This document shows, in pieces, positions 17,153 through 18,913 of a stretch of DNA of 18,913 nt (positions are counted from its first letter, which is position 1; every line of letters begins with the position of its first letter). This stretch comes from Verrucomicrobia bacterium TMED60 (GTDB taxonomy: Bacteria > Verrucomicrobiota > Verrucomicrobiae > Opitutales > MB11C04): contig NHDN01000032.1 of NCBI GenBank assembly GCA_002171765.1, positions 2,108-21,020 of the forward strand, read 5' to 3'. The notes beneath the pieces were generated by a model. It was not told where the DNA came from. It was given only the letters and a program-made list of their open reading frames with translations, and did not search any database. Position numbers and translations under genes: made by a program.

Positions 17153-18913
17153 ATGCGGAAAATTTTATTCATTCTTTGTTTGGGTGCATTACCCTTCTTT
17201 GCGTTCGGTCAATTAACGGGTGTAGTAACGGATTTAAATTCTGGCGAGGCCATTATTGGCGCTAAGGTTTTTGCGTCAGACGGTAATAAAGCCATCACTA
17301 ATTTTGACGGTGAATTTACATTGAAGACCACCTCTTTTCCTGTGACCTTAGTCACTAAGATGCTTCAATATACTACGGATTCAACCGTTATTGATTCGCC
17401 GGGTAAGGTAAAGATAAAACTAGGTGAACCTGTTACGGATTTGCAAATGGTTGTTGTTTCTGCGGGTCGCAGAAAACAAGCCATTGAAGAGGTTCCTGTA
17501 TCAATTGAAATTATTAAACCTGAGCTAATCGATAACAAGGGGATTACAAGTCTAGACCAGGCGATAGAACAAACACCTGGAGTCTCTACCTTTGATGGTC
17601 AGGTTAGTATTCGCGGAGGAAGTGGCTTCTCTTATGGAGCAGGGAGTCGAGTTTTGCTTTTGTGGAACGGAATGCCTCTACTATCGGCATACGCGGGAGA
17701 CACCCAATGGAATGCAATACCGATTGAACAAGCTGCTCAAATTGAGGTAATGAAAGGAGCTTCATCTGTACTTTACGGAAGTGGAGCCTTAAATGGAATT
17801 ATTGCGATCAGGGAGCTCGAGCCAGGTACTAAGCCCGTGACGAAGCTAAAGGTCCAGTATGGTGTTTATGATAACCCGAGAAGAGCATCTTTAAAATGGT
17901 GGGATACGAATCCAATGACACAACAGATTGAGTTTTACAGAAGTCAAATGTTCAAGAATGTTGGTTATACCATATCATCGACGCTTTTCCATGATGACGG
18001 TTACAAAAACGAGGAGTTCGAATATCGAGGACGTGTTAGTGGAACCCTTTATTATCGTCCAAAAAAATGGAAAAAAGTAAAAGCAGGAATCGGGTACAAT
18101 TATCAGATTCAAAAAACAGGTAATTTTTTAATTTGGGAAAGTGATTCCTTGGGTTATACGCCACAGGGTGGGATTGATACAAGTGATGCAGCTTCCACCT
18201 TGACGTATACACTCGGTCATAGATTGTTCATTGATCCTTATCTAAAGATTATCGATAAGCATAACAATAGGCATACATTTAAAAATAGAATATATTATGT
18301 CAAGAACATTATTATTGGAAATGAGGATCAGAATAGCATCGGAACAGTTTATAATAATGATTATCAATTTCAAAAATCATATGCCAATGGTTTGACTTTG
18401 ACCTCTGGAGCTTCAAGTTTGTACAACGCTGTGAATTCAGCGCTTTTTGGAGACCATAGCTCATGGAACTCTGCGATTTTTACACAGATTGAGCACCATA
18501 TGGGTAATTTTGATTTTACCGCAGGTTTGCGTCTAGAGTATTTCCAAATGGATGGACAACGCGGAGATAGTGATTTCTTAATAGCAAAAAAAGATTCAAC
18601 GGTGCTGCCATTTTATCCTGTAGCACGTTCTGGTTTTCATTACAAGCTAGCTGAGTATACACATCTTCGAGCATCTATTGGACAAGGTATACGCTACCCT
18701 GCCGTAGGTGAACGTTTCATACAAACTAGTGTTGGTGCTTTAAATATTTTTCCCAATGCAGATTTAAGACCTGAAATTGGTTGGGCTGGAGAAATAGGAA
18801 TCAAGCAAGGTGTGCGTATTGGTGATTGGAAGGGGATGCTCGATATTTCAGGGTTTATCAATGAATATCAAAACATGATTGAATTTACCTTTGGGATTTA
18901 TAACCCAGAGGAT
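17153..18913 (+). CDS. TonB-dependent outer-membrane receptor, second of tandem pair (3' truncated by window end)
   Basis: ATG 17153 opens a frame of 587 codons with no stop to the window end. The architecture is that of the preceding gene: signal peptide (MRKILFILCLGALPFFAFGQ, 1-20), CarboxypepD_reg-like domain (about 21-95), VVVSAGRR (100-107), plug (about 110-220, TPGVSTFDGQVSIRGGSGF, VLLLWNGMPL, MKGASSVLYGSGALNGI) and barrel strands. The barrel is alignable with the first receptor, for example YDNPRRAS.KWWD, GQGIRYP and EFTFGIYNP. About 200 C-terminal residues are expected beyond the edge. Only 11 bases separate it from the first gene's stop, so they are one transcript born of tandem duplication. 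The plug is more alike than the N-terminal domain, suggesting related but different substrates. Confidence 0.93.
   Translation, partial: MRKILFILCLGALPFFAFGQLTGVVTDLNSGEAIIGAKVFASDGNKAITNFDGEFTLKTTSFPVTLVTKMLQYTTDSTVIDSPGKVKIKLGEPVTDLQMVVVSAGRRKQAIEEVPVSIEIIKPELIDNKGITSLDQAIEQTPGVSTFDGQVSIRGGSGFSYGAGSRVLLLWNGMPLLSAYAGDTQWNAIPIEQAAQIEVMKGASSVLYGSGALNGIIAIRELEPGTKPVTKLKVQYGVYDNPRRASLKWWDTNPMTQQIEFYRSQMFKNVGYTISSTLFHDDGYKNEEFEYRGRVSGTLYYRPKKWKKVKAGIGYNYQIQKTGNFLIWESDSLGYTPQGGIDTSDAASTLTYTLGHRLFIDPYLKIIDKHNNRHTFKNRIYYVKNIIIGNEDQNSIGTVYNNDYQFQKSYANGLTLTSGASSLYNAVNSALFGDHSSWNSAIFTQIEHHMGNFDFTAGLRLEYFQMDGQRGDSDFLIAKKDSTVLPFYPVARSGFHYKLAEYTHLRASIGQGIRYPAVGERFIQTSVGALNIFPNADLRPEIGWAGEIGIKQGVRIGDWKGMLDISGFINEYQNMIEFTFGIYNPED

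Overview
The window looks like chromosomal DNA of a marine-type Bacteroidota, most likely in Flavobacteriales. The evidence is AT-rich DNA, few recognisable Shine-Dalgarno sequences, a type IX secretion (T9SS) sorting domain of the gliding-associated CHU_C type on a PKD-repeat protein, SusC-like TonB-dependent receptors with a carboxypeptidase-regulatory-like N-terminus, and a methionine synthase split into two ORFs. Most of the content is housekeeping or envelope genes. No defence island, phage, transposase or CRISPR array is visible.

Layout. Positions 1-69 hold the tail of a membrane protein. It is followed at 79-217 by an imperfect inverted repeat that resembles an integron attC recombination site. 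A peptidase family M19 dipeptidase (235-1224) and a small unknown protein (1304-1708) follow on the plus strand. The minus-strand block 1714-4893 carries an RsmI-like methyltransferase overlapping a low-molecular-weight tyrosine phosphatase, then a family 2 glycosyltransferase overlapping a flippase-like (LPG-synthase-TM type) membrane protein. Diverging from this block are ruvC (GTG start) and rnhA, which overlap by ATGA. The 3' end of rnhA overlaps a 1256-residue secreted protein with about 13 PKD-like units and a CHU_C sorting domain (5929-9699, minus).

The two halves of cobalamin-dependent methionine synthase (9764-13416, minus) follow, two bases apart. Their leader carries a SAM-I (S-box) riboswitch at 13455-13557 with a candidate Bacteroidota-type promoter just upstream, so methionine synthesis is probably feedback-controlled by S-adenosylmethionine. 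Beyond this lies dprA (minus, TTG start). Divergent from dprA are two tandem paralogous TonB-dependent receptors; the second, from 17153, runs off the window with its frame open.

The items most worth a second look are the attC-like hairpin, whose bottom strand folds better than its top strand; the SAM riboswitch on the split metH operon; the tandem receptors without a SusD partner; and the methyltransferase that lacks the usual RsmI glycine-rich motif. No intergenic gap exceeds 300 bases; the longest is the 225-base metH leader.
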